This document shows positions 17,356-27,116 of a DNA stretch of 64,000 bases, piece after piece. The position numbers were made by a program, and so were the translations under genes. The stretch covers positions 186,001 to 250,000 of the forward strand of contig NZ_FCOK02000004.1 of assembly GCF_001544555.2 (NCBI RefSeq), read 5' to 3'. The stretch is from Caballeronia udeis (GTDB taxonomy: Bacteria > Pseudomonadota > Gammaproteobacteria > Burkholderiales > Burkholderiaceae). The notes below the pieces were generated by a model. The model was not told where the DNA came from. It ran no database searches and worked only from the letters and a program-made list of their open reading frames with translations. How positions within the stretch are numbered: position 1 is the stretch's first letter; each line of letters starts with the position of its first letter.

Positions 17356-18567
17356 CTAGCCGCCGTCAAGCGCCGAAAGCGTGTCGCGTTTGATCTTCTT
17401 CGCGATCGACCACTTGTGGACTTCAGTGGGGCCGTCGTAGATACGAAACGCGCGAATCTCGCGGAACACTTGCTCGACCACCGTGTCGCGCGATACGCCG
17501 GTGCCGCCCATGACCTGCACGCAGCGGTCAGCCACGCGGAACAGCGCGTCGGCCACCGCAACCTTTGCCATTGAACTTTCGGATGTACCTAGCGAACCGC
17601 CATCGAGTACGGCTGCGCACCAGTCGATCATCAGTTCCGCCTGCTGCAGGTCAATCAGGTTTTCCGCGAGCATGAACCCCACGCCTTCGTGATCGATCAG
17701 CAACTTGCCGAATGCGCGGCGCGTGCAGGCGTATTGTGTCGCGATCTCATGCGCGCGCGTGGTCGCGCCATGCCAGCGCATGCAATGCGACAGCCGCGCG
17801 GGCGACAGCCTGATCTGCGCATACTTGAACCCTTCGTGCGCTTCGCCCAGCACCTGGCTGTCCGGCACGCGCAACCCGTTGATACGCACCACCGCGTGAC
17901 CGCCTGGCATTGAACTGTCGATAGTGTCGAGGATTCGCTCGAGATGAATAGCGGGATGCGGCAGGTCGACAAGAAACATGGTCGCCCTGACCTTGTCATC
18001 CCCGTCTTCGCCGGTGTTGCTGCGCGCCATCACAATGCCGACCGATGCCCCCTCAGCACCGGTAATGAAGGCCTTCGTGCCTTCGATGACCCAGTGCTCG
18101 CCGTCGCATCTGGCCGTGGTCTGCAACATGGAAGGATCGGAGCCCGCACCGCCGTCGGATGCGGGTTCGGTCATGAAGAAAGCCGAACGTGCATTACCCG
18201 CTACGAGCGGCGCAAGAAATCGTTCCTTCTGAACGGCAGTGCCGATCTTGCCGATCAGGTACATATTGCCTTCGTCCGGCGCGGCGGTATTTATCGCAAC
18301 GGGCCCAAGCGGCGACAAGCCTGAGCGCTTCAGGACGGTTGCGGTTTCAAGCTGTGTGAGATGGTCCCCTCCGTCCAGGATATGCGGCGTAAGGACGCCC
18401 GCAGCCCGCGCCTTGCCGCGCAATTCCCGCACCAGTTCTTCGCTCGGGCCATGACTGCCGCAACGCGGATCGCGTTCATAAGGGATTACCACGGTGCGCA
18501 CAAAATCTTCCACCCGCCGGGCGATTTCGCTCGCGCGCTCTGTTTGTACAACGTCCATGCTGCTCAT
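17356..18567 (-). CDS. Acyl-CoA dehydrogenase family protein
   Basis: A 403-aa FAD-dependent acyl-CoA dehydrogenase. Recognised blocks are AFFMTEPASDGGAGSDPSML (substrate/FAD region), WVIEGTKAFITGAEGA, FGKLLIDHEGVGFMLAE, and the C-terminal QVMGGTGVSRDTVVEQVFRE. ATG 18567 has AGGAG six bases upstream; the frame is open to 18759 but that extension has no family similarity. It is convergent with the patatin gene and divergent from an acyltransferase gene. Substrate is unknown; no beta-oxidation partner is adjacent. Confidence 0.9.
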   Translation of the reverse strand: MSSMDVVQTERASEIARRVEDFVRTVVIPYERDPRCGSHGPSEELVRELRGKARAAGVLTPHILDGGDHLTQLETATVLKRSGLSPLGPVAINTAAPDEGNMYLIGKIGTAVQKERFLAPLVAGNARSAFFMTEPASDGGAGSDPSMLQTTARCDGEHWVIEGTKAFITGAEGASVGIVMARSNTGEDGDDKVRATMFLVDLPHPAIHLERILDTIDSSMPGGHAVVRINGLRVPDSQVLGEAHEGFKYAQIRLSPARLSHCMRWHGATTRAHEIATQYACTRRAFGKLLIDHEGVGFMLAENLIDLQQAELMIDWCAAVLDGGSLGTSESSMAKVAVADALFRVADRCVQVMGGTGVSRDTVVEQVFREIRAFRIYDGPTEVHKWSIAKKIKRDTLSALDGG

Positions 18568-18637
18568 GCAGGTCTCCTTTGATCGATAGATAGCGAGCCG
18601 CCGGACCGGCAACCAATGCAACTCATGCAGCGGTCGA

Positions 18638-18653
18638 ATTGTCTGAAGACAAT
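18638..18653. promoter_or_regulatory. Perfect inverted repeat upstream of the acyl-CoA dehydrogenase gene
   Basis: ATTGTCT and AGACAAT flank a 2-bp spacer 70 bp before the ATG. It has the look of a dimeric repressor site. No matching regulator gene is adjacent. Confidence 0.4.
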
Positions 18654-18819
18654 CATAGCCTTGTTCGAGCGCTCGCTCGCTACACGCCTTCATGGCATTG
18701 AATGCCGCCAAAGTAACGGCGTGGTCCGCCAATTGCATTTTGCGAGTGCTCGCGGACATTGATTCCGCCTACGCGGTGATACGCTGCCCAAGCGATAAAA
18801 CAGCAGAACGGGAGGCACA

Positions 18820-19998
18820 GTGCGCGCGCCGATAGACCAGTCTGGCGGTTCCCTGCCCGCGTTGACCAGCGTCCGCTTCCTTGCTGCCATCACGGTAGTT
18901 GTTTCGCATTACTCAGAACTGGGTCTGCTTCGCCTCCCGTCGCAGGTCTTCGATTTCGTCGATGGCGGTCGTCCCGCCGTTTCCCTGTTCTTCGTTCTGT
19001 CCGGATTTATCCTCACCTTTACTTACCGCGATCAACTGCCGGTCAAGGGCCCTCGGCCCTTCTATCAGGCGCGGTTTGCACGTATCTATCCCGGCATCTT
19101 GCTTGGCCTGGCGTTGTGCGTGCCGACCACGCTGTACCTGCTCGGCGGCAACGATCCGTCGTTGCTCGCGCAATGGTATGCGCTCAAGAATCACGTGTAC
19201 CTGTCATTGGGCGTGAGTCTGGTCTGCCAGTTGTTATTGCTGAATGCGTGGTTCCCGTTTGCTGCCGTGAACCAGCCCTGGAACGGACCGTCCGACAGCG
19301 TTTCGTGTGAAGCGTTTTTCTATCTGATGTTTCCGCTCATGCTGCGAAAAATGATGTCCATGCGCCTGGCGTGGCTGACATTTGCTTGCATCGGCTTCTT
19401 CCTGATGCAGGGACTCTGGATCGTGTTCCTGCAAACTTTCCTGCCGTTGTCGCGCAGCGGCTTTCTTGTCGTCGGCCTGCCGTTGAGCCGTCTCTTCGAA
19501 TTCGTCGCAGGCATCTATGCCGCCATCCTGTTCCACCAACTGCGCGAACACGGCGTGAGCCGACATGCACTAGGAATCAAGCTCGTCAGCAGCGCGTTGA
19601 TCGCCCTGACGGTCCTTGGCCTATGGCGGCCAGTTTCCCCCGCGTTCTACTTCGCCTCACCATGGTTCGCCGCGTTGATCCTGGGACTCGCACTGCTCGA
19701 GCGCCCGGTGATCAACGTGCTGAATCGACGGACCTTCATCAGACTGGGTGAGGCAAGTTATTCGCTGTACCTGATTCACGTGCCGATTGCCTATCTCGCG
19801 TATATAGCGGGATTCAGGCAATCGAATGGCTGGATCGCGATGGTGTTCGCCGTCGTGGCGAGCCTGCTGATCTTCCGGTTTTACGAAGAACCCCTGCGCA
19901 AGCGGATCCGGACAGGATTCTCGCGCATTGCAAGGCCAGTCGATAAAACGGACCGCATGAGTGCTGCATTCGCCGCGCCAACTTCCAAAGAAAACTAG
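18820..19998 (+). CDS. Acyltransferase family 3 membrane protein (OafA-like)
   Basis: A 392-aa integral membrane acyltransferase with about ten hydrophobic segments. It opens with LTSVRFLAAITVVVSHYSE, which carries the conserved His of the family. The GTG start is preceded by GGGAGG. Such proteins O-acylate sugars on lipopolysaccharide, exopolysaccharide or peptidoglycan precursors. No polysaccharide cluster surrounds it, so the acceptor is unknown. Confidence 0.9.
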   Translation: MRAPIDQSGGSLPALTSVRFLAAITVVVSHYSELGLLRLPSQVFDFVDGGRPAVSLFFVLSGFILTFTYRDQLPVKGPRPFYQARFARIYPGILLGLALCVPTTLYLLGGNDPSLLAQWYALKNHVYLSLGVSLVCQLLLLNAWFPFAAVNQPWNGPSDSVSCEAFFYLMFPLMLRKMMSMRLAWLTFACIGFFLMQGLWIVFLQTFLPLSRSGFLVVGLPLSRLFEFVAGIYAAILFHQLREHGVSRHALGIKLVSSALIALTVLGLWRPVSPAFYFASPWFAALILGLALLERPVINVLNRRTFIRLGEASYSLYLIHVPIAYLAYIAGFRQSNGWIAMVFAVVASLLIFRFYEEPLRKRIRTGFSRIARPVDKTDRMSAAFAAPTSKEN

Positions 19999-20080
19999 GC
20001 GAGACCCCGCATCGCGCAGAGCTTGTTGATGACGGAGTCCCTGCCGCTTGCCTCCGCTCTTTTCCTTATGCAATTAATGA

Positions 20081-20092
20081 CACGCTAGCGTG
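20081..20092. promoter_or_regulatory. 12-bp perfect palindrome upstream of the amidohydrolase gene
   Basis: CACGCTAGCGTG lies about 18 bp before a TATAGT (-10-like) sequence and 110 bp before the gene start. It could be an operator for the amidohydrolase-MFS unit; no regulator is adjacent. Confidence 0.3.
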
Positions 20093-20202
20093 CTCGCCCG
20101 AGCGCGGCGTATAGTTTGCTGCACATGCAGTCCAAGCTCACGCTGGCGCGTCCACTCCTGCAGTCCGCGCCCCCCGGATTCCACCTTCCCAGGAGAGTCG
20201 CG

Positions 20203-21453
20203 ATGACGTCGGTGTTGTTTCGCAACGGTGCGCTGCTGGACCCATTGCAGCCAGAACTCATTCCCGGCCATGAGGTGCTGGTCGAAGACGGGCAAATCAA
20301 GGAAGTCTCCGACCGGCCGATCAAATCCGCCAGTGCCCGTGTGATCGATTTGAAAGGCAAGACGGTGATGCCCGGCCTGATCGATCTCCACGTGCATGTC
20401 ATCGCCGTCGAATTCAACCTCCCCCGTGTGATGACCTTGCCCAACGTGCTCGTCACGCTGCGCGCCGTGCCGTTGATGCGCGCGATGCTGCGGCGAGGGT
20501 TCACCACTATCCGCGACGCCGGCGGCGCAGGGTACCCGTTCAAGCAGGCCGTGGAGGCCGGACTGGCGGAGGGCCCCCGCATGTTCGTCTCCGGCCGAGC
20601 GCTGAGCCAGACCGGCGGTCACGGCGACATGCGCACGCGCAGCGACTACATGCCACCGGACGCACCCTGCGGCTGCTGTGTCCGCGTAGGCGCCCTCACG
20701 CGGGTAGCGGACGGCGTGGACGAGGTGCGCCGCGCCGCGCGCGAGGAACTCCAGATGGGCGCCGACCAGATCAAGATCATGGCGTCGGGCGGCGTGGCCT
20801 CGCCGACCGACCCCGTCGGTGCATGGGGATACTCCGAGGACGAGATCCGCGCGATCGTAGCCGAGGCGCGCGGCCGTCAGAACTACGTGCTGGCCCACGC
20901 CTACACACCGGACGCCATCGCACGCGCGGTGCGCTGCGGCGTGCGCACGATCGAGCATGGCAATCTCATCGACAACACCACCGCCCGCCTGGTTGCAGAA
21001 CACAATGCCTTCGTGGTCCCCACGCTGGTGACCTACGAAGCGCTCGCCAGCGAGGGCGGCAAATACGGCCTGCCCGAAGCGAGCCTCGCGAAGGTCGCCG
21101 ACGTGCATGAAGCTGGCCTCAGGTCCCTCGAGATCATGAAACACGCGGGCGTGCGCATGGGCTTCGGCACGGATCTGCTCGGCGAATCGCAGCGCCTGCA
21201 AAGCGATGAATTCCGGCTGCTGGCCGAGGTTTTATCGCCGGCTGAAGCCATCGCAAGCTCAACGATAACCGGCGCCGACGTGCTCGGCATGACCGACAAG
21301 CTCGGGCGCCTCGTGCCGGGCGCGTTCGCCGATCTGCTGGTCGTGGACGGCAATCCGCTGCGATCCATAGACTGCCTGCTCGGTCAGGGCGAACACATTC
21401 CGTTGGTGATGAAAGGCGGCCATATCCATTTCGACGAACTCGAGCACGCTTAA
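20203..21453 (+). CDS. Metal-dependent amidohydrolase family protein
   Basis: A 416-aa TIM-barrel hydrolase. Metal-site residues are visible: LHVHV (His63, His65), Lys191 in QIKIMASGG (probably carboxylated), His232 in LAHAYT, His252 in IEHGN and Asp324 in GTDLLG. This pattern fits the imidazolonepropionase/prolidase-like branch that hydrolyses cyclic amides or dipeptides. AGGAGAG precedes ATG 20203. It is followed 46 bp later by an MFS gene, so import and hydrolysis of one substrate is likely. The substrate itself cannot be named. Confidence 0.88.
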   Translation: MTSVLFRNGALLDPLQPELIPGHEVLVEDGQIKEVSDRPIKSASARVIDLKGKTVMPGLIDLHVHVIAVEFNLPRVMTLPNVLVTLRAVPLMRAMLRRGFTTIRDAGGAGYPFKQAVEAGLAEGPRMFVSGRALSQTGGHGDMRTRSDYMPPDAPCGCCVRVGALTRVADGVDEVRRAAREELQMGADQIKIMASGGVASPTDPVGAWGYSEDEIRAIVAEARGRQNYVLAHAYTPDAIARAVRCGVRTIEHGNLIDNTTARLVAEHNAFVVPTLVTYEALASEGGKYGLPEASLAKVADVHEAGLRSLEIMKHAGVRMGFGTDLLGESQRLQSDEFRLLAEVLSPAEAIASSTITGADVLGMTDKLGRLVPGAFADLLVVDGNPLRSIDCLLGQGEHIPLVMKGGHIHFDELEHA

Positions 21454-21499
21454 ACACCCAGCCGAATCCGTTCACTCCTGCCAGCGAGGTGCGTTACCC

Positions 21500-22879
21500 A
21501 TGTCGACGATTTCCGCCCGTATCGAACGCATGCCGTTTTCGTCCTTTCATCGACGGCTGCTGCTGATGGGCGGTCTCGGTTACACCTTCGACGCAATGGA
21601 CGCCGCCGTGCTCGCGTTCCTGCTGCCGGTGCTGCGCACGCAATGGTCTCTCAGCAGCGTGCAAACGGGCGTGCTCGGCAGCGGCACGTTCATCGGCTAT
21701 TTCCTGGGTGCGATGCTCGCGGGCATTCTCGGCGATCTGATCGGCCGGCGCCGCGTCATGATGGTCGCACTGGTGATCTACTGCGTCGCGTCGCTGGCCA
21801 GCGCAACCGCCCACGACTGGCCGTTTTTTCTCGCGACACGCATTGTGGCCGGACTCGGCACGGGTGCGGAAAGCGCGATCGTTGCACCGTTCCTGTCGGA
21901 GTTTGTCGCACGGCGGTATCGCGGTTCATTCACGGGCAGTCTGGCCGGCTTCTTCTCTTTTGGCTTCGTGGCGGCTGCGCTGCTCGGCTATTTCGTGATC
22001 CCGCTGGCCCCGAACGCATGGCGCGTGGTCATGGTGATCACCGCGCTGCCGATCGTGATGTTGCTCTGGTGGCGGCGCGCGTTGCCCGAATCGCCGCGCT
22101 GGCTGGTCGCGCGCGGGCGGCACGCCGAGGCCGAGGCGATCGTCGCGAAGGCGGAAGCCGAGTTGATGGCCGCAGGCGTGAAACTCGAACCCCTGCCGGA
22201 AACCGATGCTGCAGCCGCGGCGGAGGTTCCCATTGCAGCCGAACGCGCTTCGGTGCTCGCGAATGTGAAGGCGCTCTGGTCACGCAAGCTCGCGCGCATC
22301 ACCGCCATGACGTGGCTCATGTGGTTGTCGATCACCTTCAGTTATTACGCTTTTTTCACCTGGATTCCGAGTCTGCTTGTGCAGAACGGCATGACGATCA
22401 CACGCAGCTTCTCGTACTCGCTCGTGATCTACCTTGCGCAGATACCGGGCTATTTCTCAGGCGCGTGGCTCAATGAGAAGATCGGCCGGCAGGCGACCAT
22501 TGCGTCGTACATGGTGCTGGGAGGGGTCTCCGCACTAGGCCTCGCGCTCACGGGCAGCGACGCGGGCATCATGTTGTCCGGCGTGCTGCTGTCGTTCTTC
22601 ATGAACGGCACGTACGCGGGTGTCTATGCGTACACGCCCGAAGTTTTTCCAACCGATGTCCGCGCGACCGGGACGGGCCTGGCGTCATCCATCGGCCGGC
22701 TAGGCGCGATCGCCGCCCCTATCCTGGTCGGATATGTGTATCCGTTGCTGGGTTTTCCAGGCGTGTTTGGCGCAACCACGTTCGTGCTGCTGGTCGGTGC
22801 GGCAGCGGTGGTGCTGATGGGCGTGCCAACGCGTGGGCGCTCGCTTGAAGACATAGCCGCGCAGCAGTTGCGCGGTTAA
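21500..22879 (+). CDS. MFS transporter, sugar/metabolite porter type (NaiP/aromatic-acid-like)
   Basis: A 459-aa carrier with about 12 membrane segments. The N-terminus FHRRLLLMGGLGYTFDAMD and the loop motif GDLIGRRRVMM are typical of the aromatic acid:proton symporter and NaiP-like groups. A 40-residue charged loop lies between helices 6 and 7. A GAGG is upstream. It directly follows the amidohydrolase gene and probably imports that enzyme's substrate or exports its product. Confidence 0.88.
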   Translation: MSTISARIERMPFSSFHRRLLLMGGLGYTFDAMDAAVLAFLLPVLRTQWSLSSVQTGVLGSGTFIGYFLGAMLAGILGDLIGRRRVMMVALVIYCVASLASATAHDWPFFLATRIVAGLGTGAESAIVAPFLSEFVARRYRGSFTGSLAGFFSFGFVAAALLGYFVIPLAPNAWRVVMVITALPIVMLLWWRRALPESPRWLVARGRHAEAEAIVAKAEAELMAAGVKLEPLPETDAAAAAEVPIAAERASVLANVKALWSRKLARITAMTWLMWLSITFSYYAFFTWIPSLLVQNGMTITRSFSYSLVIYLAQIPGYFSGAWLNEKIGRQATIASYMVLGGVSALGLALTGSDAGIMLSGVLLSFFMNGTYAGVYAYTPEVFPTDVRATGTGLASSIGRLGAIAAPILVGYVYPLLGFPGVFGATTFVLLVGAAAVVLMGVPTRGRSLEDIAAQQLRG

Positions 22880-22906
22880 CGAAATCGCGGGGCTTTCACG
22901 CGAAAC

Positions 22907-25900
22907 TCAATACACGTCCCGTACATAACGCTTGTCCCCTACCATCTCACTGACGTATTCCTGAGCCTTGTCGTCGCTCATGCCCGAGTGCCGGGCAACG
23001 ACAGACTTGAGCGCTGCGTCGACATCGCGGGCCATGCGGCTTGCGTCGCCGCAGACGTAGAAATGCGCGCCGGCCTCAAGCCACGCCCATAGTTCCGCGC
23101 CATGCTCACGCATGCGATCCTGCACATAGATCTTGTCGGCCTGGTCGCGCGAGAAGGCAAGATCAAGACGGTTCAGCAGACCCTTGCGGCGCATGTCGTC
23201 AAGTTCATCGCCGTAGTAATAGTCCGTGGCCGCATGCTGCTCGCCGAAAAACAGCCAGTTGCGGCCGGTGTCGCCTCGCGCGAGGCGTTCATGCAGGAAG
23301 CCTCTGAAGGGGGCAACGCCCGTGCCGGGGCCGACCATGATCATGGGTGCATCGCCGCTATGGGGAAGACGAAAATGCGCCGATTTCTGGATGTACACCG
23401 GCACGCTGACATCCACCGCACGATCGGCGAGAAAGGTCGAGGACACGCCCTTGCGTTGACGCCGGCCATTGTTATACCGAACCGCCGACACGGTCAGATG
23501 TATCTCGTCAGGATGTGCCTTCGGACTCGATGCGATCGAGTACAAACGCGGCTGCATACGCTTGAGCATGCCAACGAGTTCCCGCGCTGAAAGCTCCACC
23601 GGGAATTCATGCAGTACGTCAGCGAGTTGCTGGCCCCACAGCCATTTCTTCAGGTCCGGCTTGCTGTCCTCGCGCAGCAGCCTGCTTAATGGACTGTCCG
23701 CACTCCCTGCACCGTTGCGCGTCCGGGCCGCGATGAACGCCAGCGCGTCGTGATTCGGGCGGGCAATCTCGTAGTGCTTGCCCAGCGCATCGGCCAGCCG
23801 CATCTCGCCCACGCCCGCCACGTTGACAGCCGTATCCGCCTTGAGACCGCTCAGGCCGATCAGTTCATCGACCAGTTCGGGGCAGTTGCTCGGCCAGACG
23901 CCGAGCGCATCGCCAACTTCGTAATCAAGCCCCGCGCCGGCCGTGGCCAGCGAGAAATAGCGCGTGTCTTTCGTCGCGCCATGTTTGTTGAGCCGCAGAT
24001 TCTTCACCAGCCGCGACGCCGCTGGGTGGGACTTCGAGGGCACCGTGCCGGGCAGCACGGCCGGAATCATTCCGTCGGCCGGGACCGCATGCAGCGCCGC
24101 ATCCTCTTCCTTGATTCGCGCGACAATCCGCTCGAGCCACGCGTCGGCAGCGGGCTGGTACTCGGCATCGCAATCGACACGCTCCAGCAAACGGATCGCT
24201 CCGCGTTCGAGCAAACGGGCATCGAGCTTGCGGCCGTGACCGCAGAACGCGTCGTAGTTGCGATCGCCGAAGGCCAGCACGGCGTAGCGCACGCCATCCA
24301 GACGCGGGGCGTTATCCGCACTGATCCCGGTCCAGAAACCCTGGCCGTTGTCGGGAGCATCGCCGTCGCCGAACGTGCTGGTCATCAGCAAGACATACTG
24401 TGCCTTTGCCAGGTCGGAGACCGCGTAGTCAGCCATGCATGTGGTCCGTATCTCGAAGCCGGACTCCATCAATTGCGTTGCGTATCGTTCGGTCAAAGAT
24501 TCGATATTTCCCGTCTGCGACGCCCACAGCAAAACCACTTTCGGCCGCGCCCGCGCAATCCGGACGGAGGACTCGGCGGCAGTCGCAACCGTCGGCGGAG
24601 ACACTTCCACGCGGCTGAAGAGGCCCGCGAGAACGCCATCGAGCCAGAGCCGCGTAGCGAGGCCCACGGGTGCGCCAAGCGGCAACGTTGGAACGCCGCC
24701 CGCTGCCCGGCCCTGGATCGAGCGCAGGCCGCTCATGAAACCGGCGACGTAGGTGCGTTCAGTCTCGCTGAGTTCGGGGGGCGGCGTTTCCGGAATCCCG
24801 AGCAGCGTGGCAAGGGCATCGATGCGGGACATGTCCAGTTCCTGGGTCGTACGGGCGTGGTCGGCGGCAACAGGCTCGGTGTGCTCCGGGTTGGCCGTAT
24901 CGTCACGCGTTTCGGGATTCGGCGCGTCCGCTTTGGGCGCCACGCGGCTGAGCGCAACGGCGCAGAACTTGAATTCCGGCTGTTGCGAGATTGGATCGAT
25001 CGCATCATTCGTCACAGCGTTGATGCAGAGCTCTTCGCCAAAGACATCGTTCCAATGCATGGGGGCAAAACAGTTGCCGGCACGAACGCGGTCGGTGACG
25101 ATCGCCGGCAAGACAGCGCGCCCGCGGCGCGAGCGAATCTCGACTGCGTCCTTCGCCTTGATACCCAGCGACGCGGCATCTTCAGGATGGATCTCCACGA
25201 ACGGAGCAGGGTTCAGCTTGTTCAGCATGGGCACCTTGCCGGTCTTGGTCATGGTGTGCCACTGATGCTGCAAGCGTCCCGTATTCAGCACGATGGGCCG
25301 TTCACTGTCCGGCATTTCCGCGGGCGACACATGCGGACGAGCGAAGAAGACGGCCTTGCCGCTTGATGTGGGAAAGGCCAGGCGCGGACGGCTGCCGTCC
25401 GGCATTTGCCTGAGCGTCTGACTCACGCCGTTGTTGATGTAACGAACCGGATTGCGATCAGCCGCAGCGTCCGGCGCGCAAGGCCATTGCAACGGCGTTT
25501 CGCGCAGGCGTTCGTGACTCGCGCCGCGCAAGTCGTAGCCCGTCTTGAGATTCGTAGCCCGCGTGATCTCCGCGAATACCTCTTGCGCCGAGGCATAACT
25601 GAACGCGCCGGCGAAACCCATTTCACCTGCCACGCGCGCGATGATCTGCCAGTCCGGCAGCGCGGCGCCCGGCGGGCCGATCGCTTTCTGCATGAGCGTC
25701 ATGTTGCGCTCGGAGTTGATCATCACCCCTTCGGCCTCGGCCCACAGCGCACCGGGCAGAAGGACATCGGCGTAGCGATTGGTTTCGGTATCGAGGAACG
25801 CGTCCTGTGCAATGACCAGTTCCGCGGCCTGCAAACCCGCGATCACAGTCTGCCGGTTCGCCACGCTTGCAACCGGATTGGTGCAGATGATCCAGCAGGC

Positions 25901-27088
25901 CTTGATCTCGCCCGTCACCATGCGCGAAAACATATCCACCGTGCCTTGCCCGAGCGTTGTCTTGAGCGTCCCCGCCGGAACAACCCACAGGTCTTCTATA
26001 AAAGCCCTGTCCTCCTCCACCAGCACCGAGCGCTGCCCCGGCAATCCGGGCCCCATGTAACCCATCTCGCGCCCGCCCATCGCATTGGGTTGGCCGGTGA
26101 GCGAGAACGGGCCGCTGCCGGGACGGCATATCTTGCCGGTCGCGAGATGCAGGTTGCAGATGGCGTTGGTGTTCCAGGTGCCATGCGTGCTCTGGTTGAG
26201 GCCCATGGTCCAGCAGCTCATCCATTCGGGCGCCTCACCTATCCATTGCGCCGCGCGGCGAATATCTGCTTCGGGGATACCGGTGATCCCGGCCACCTTG
26301 TCCGGCGAATAGTCTTCCAGAAAGGCGGGCATTGCGTCCCAACCCTCGGTGGACCCGGCGATGAAATCAGCATCGGTATGACCGTTCTGATGCAGCAGAT
26401 ACAGCAGGCCATTGAGCAACGCGAGATCGGTGCCCGGCTTTATCTGCATGAAGAGACTGGCTTTGTCGGCGGTTGCGTTGCGACGCGGGTCAACCACGAT
26501 CAGCTTCGCCCCGGCTTTCACGCGATCCATCAAACGCAGGAACAGGATCGGATGGCAGTCGGCCATGTTCGCGCCGATCACGAAAAACAGGTTGGCCCGG
26601 TCGATGTCTTCGTACGAACCCGGCGGCCCGTCGGCACCCAACGAGAGTTTGTAGCCGCTGCCGGCACTCGCCATGCAGAGCCGCGAATTGGACTCGATAT
26701 TGTTGGTGCCGACAAACCCTTTCGCGAGCTTGTTGACGAGGTATTGCGCCTCGATCGACATCTGGCCTGACACATAGAACGAGAGCGCGTCCGGGCCATG
26801 CTCGTCAAGCAGGCCGCGCAGACGGCGAGCGGTATCCGAAATTGCCTGCGCCATGGGCAGCGGGATCGGGTCCTGATCCCGCTCACGGCGAATGAAAGCG
26901 CACTCCAGACGGCCCGACTTGCGCAAGACCACATGGGCCGACGAGCCCTTCGTACAGAGGCGTCCGAAGTTCGCCGGATGCTCCTTGTCCCCGGAGACCT
27001 TGACCACCTCGCCCTTCTCGACGTGCAGCACCATGCCGCAGCCAACGCCGCAGTAAGGGCACACGGTTTTTACGCTGCCGGACATCAT
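22907..27088 (-). CDS. Assimilatory nitrate reductase fused to a CysJ-like flavoprotein
   Basis: A 1393-aa cytoplasmic enzyme reducing nitrate to nitrite. Residues 1 to about 700 are a molybdopterin oxidoreductase with an N-terminal 4Fe-4S motif (CPYCGVGC, with Cys45 in RLCTKG as fourth ligand) and a molydopterin-dinucleotide-binding part. From about residue 848 comes a flavodoxin domain (LWASQTGNIESLTERYA and TSTFGDGDAP), then an FAD-binding domain (PRLYSIASSP) and a C-terminal NADPH-binding domain (GPGTGVAPFRGF). So the NADPH electron donor is built into one chain. It follows nirD by 28 bp. ATG 27088 is the chosen start; no clear ribosome site, and ATG 27085 is equally possible. Confidence 0.92.
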   Translation of the reverse strand: MMSGSVKTVCPYCGVGCGMVLHVEKGEVVKVSGDKEHPANFGRLCTKGSSAHVVLRKSGRLECAFIRRERDQDPIPLPMAQAISDTARRLRGLLDEHGPDALSFYVSGQMSIEAQYLVNKLAKGFVGTNNIESNSRLCMASAGSGYKLSLGADGPPGSYEDIDRANLFFVIGANMADCHPILFLRLMDRVKAGAKLIVVDPRRNATADKASLFMQIKPGTDLALLNGLLYLLHQNGHTDADFIAGSTEGWDAMPAFLEDYSPDKVAGITGIPEADIRRAAQWIGEAPEWMSCWTMGLNQSTHGTWNTNAICNLHLATGKICRPGSGPFSLTGQPNAMGGREMGYMGPGLPGQRSVLVEEDRAFIEDLWVVPAGTLKTTLGQGTVDMFSRMVTGEIKACWIICTNPVASVANRQTVIAGLQAAELVIAQDAFLDTETNRYADVLLPGALWAEAEGVMINSERNMTLMQKAIGPPGAALPDWQIIARVAGEMGFAGAFSYASAQEVFAEITRATNLKTGYDLRGASHERLRETPLQWPCAPDAAADRNPVRYINNGVSQTLRQMPDGSRPRLAFPTSSGKAVFFARPHVSPAEMPDSERPIVLNTGRLQHQWHTMTKTGKVPMLNKLNPAPFVEIHPEDAASLGIKAKDAVEIRSRRGRAVLPAIVTDRVRAGNCFAPMHWNDVFGEELCINAVTNDAIDPISQQPEFKFCAVALSRVAPKADAPNPETRDDTANPEHTEPVAADHARTTQELDMSRIDALATLLGIPETPPPELSETERTYVAGFMSGLRSIQGRAAGGVPTLPLGAPVGLATRLWLDGVLAGLFSRVEVSPPTVATAAESSVRIARARPKVVLLWASQTGNIESLTERYATQLMESGFEIRTTCMADYAVSDLAKAQYVLLMTSTFGDGDAPDNGQGFWTGISADNAPRLDGVRYAVLAFGDRNYDAFCGHGRKLDARLLERGAIRLLERVDCDAEYQPAADAWLERIVARIKEEDAALHAVPADGMIPAVLPGTVPSKSHPAASRLVKNLRLNKHGATKDTRYFSLATAGAGLDYEVGDALGVWPSNCPELVDELIGLSGLKADTAVNVAGVGEMRLADALGKHYEIARPNHDALAFIAARTRNGAGSADSPLSRLLREDSKPDLKKWLWGQQLADVLHEFPVELSARELVGMLKRMQPRLYSIASSPKAHPDEIHLTVSAVRYNNGRRQRKGVSSTFLADRAVDVSVPVYIQKSAHFRLPHSGDAPMIMVGPGTGVAPFRGFLHERLARGDTGRNWLFFGEQHAATDYYYGDELDDMRRKGLLNRLDLAFSRDQADKIYVQDRMREHGAELWAWLEAGAHFYVCGDASRMARDVDAALKSVVARHSGMSDDKAQEYVSEMVGDKRYVRDVY

Positions 27089-27116
27089 GACCGATGCTTG
27101 AATGCGCTTGACAAGG

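Noticed and set aside
23750..26770. Two long plus-strand reading frames (538 and 454 codons) opposite the nitrate reductase gene
   Set aside because: High-GC shadow frames of the real minus-strand gene, without family similarity or ribosome sites; composition rich in Arg/His as expected for antisense frames.
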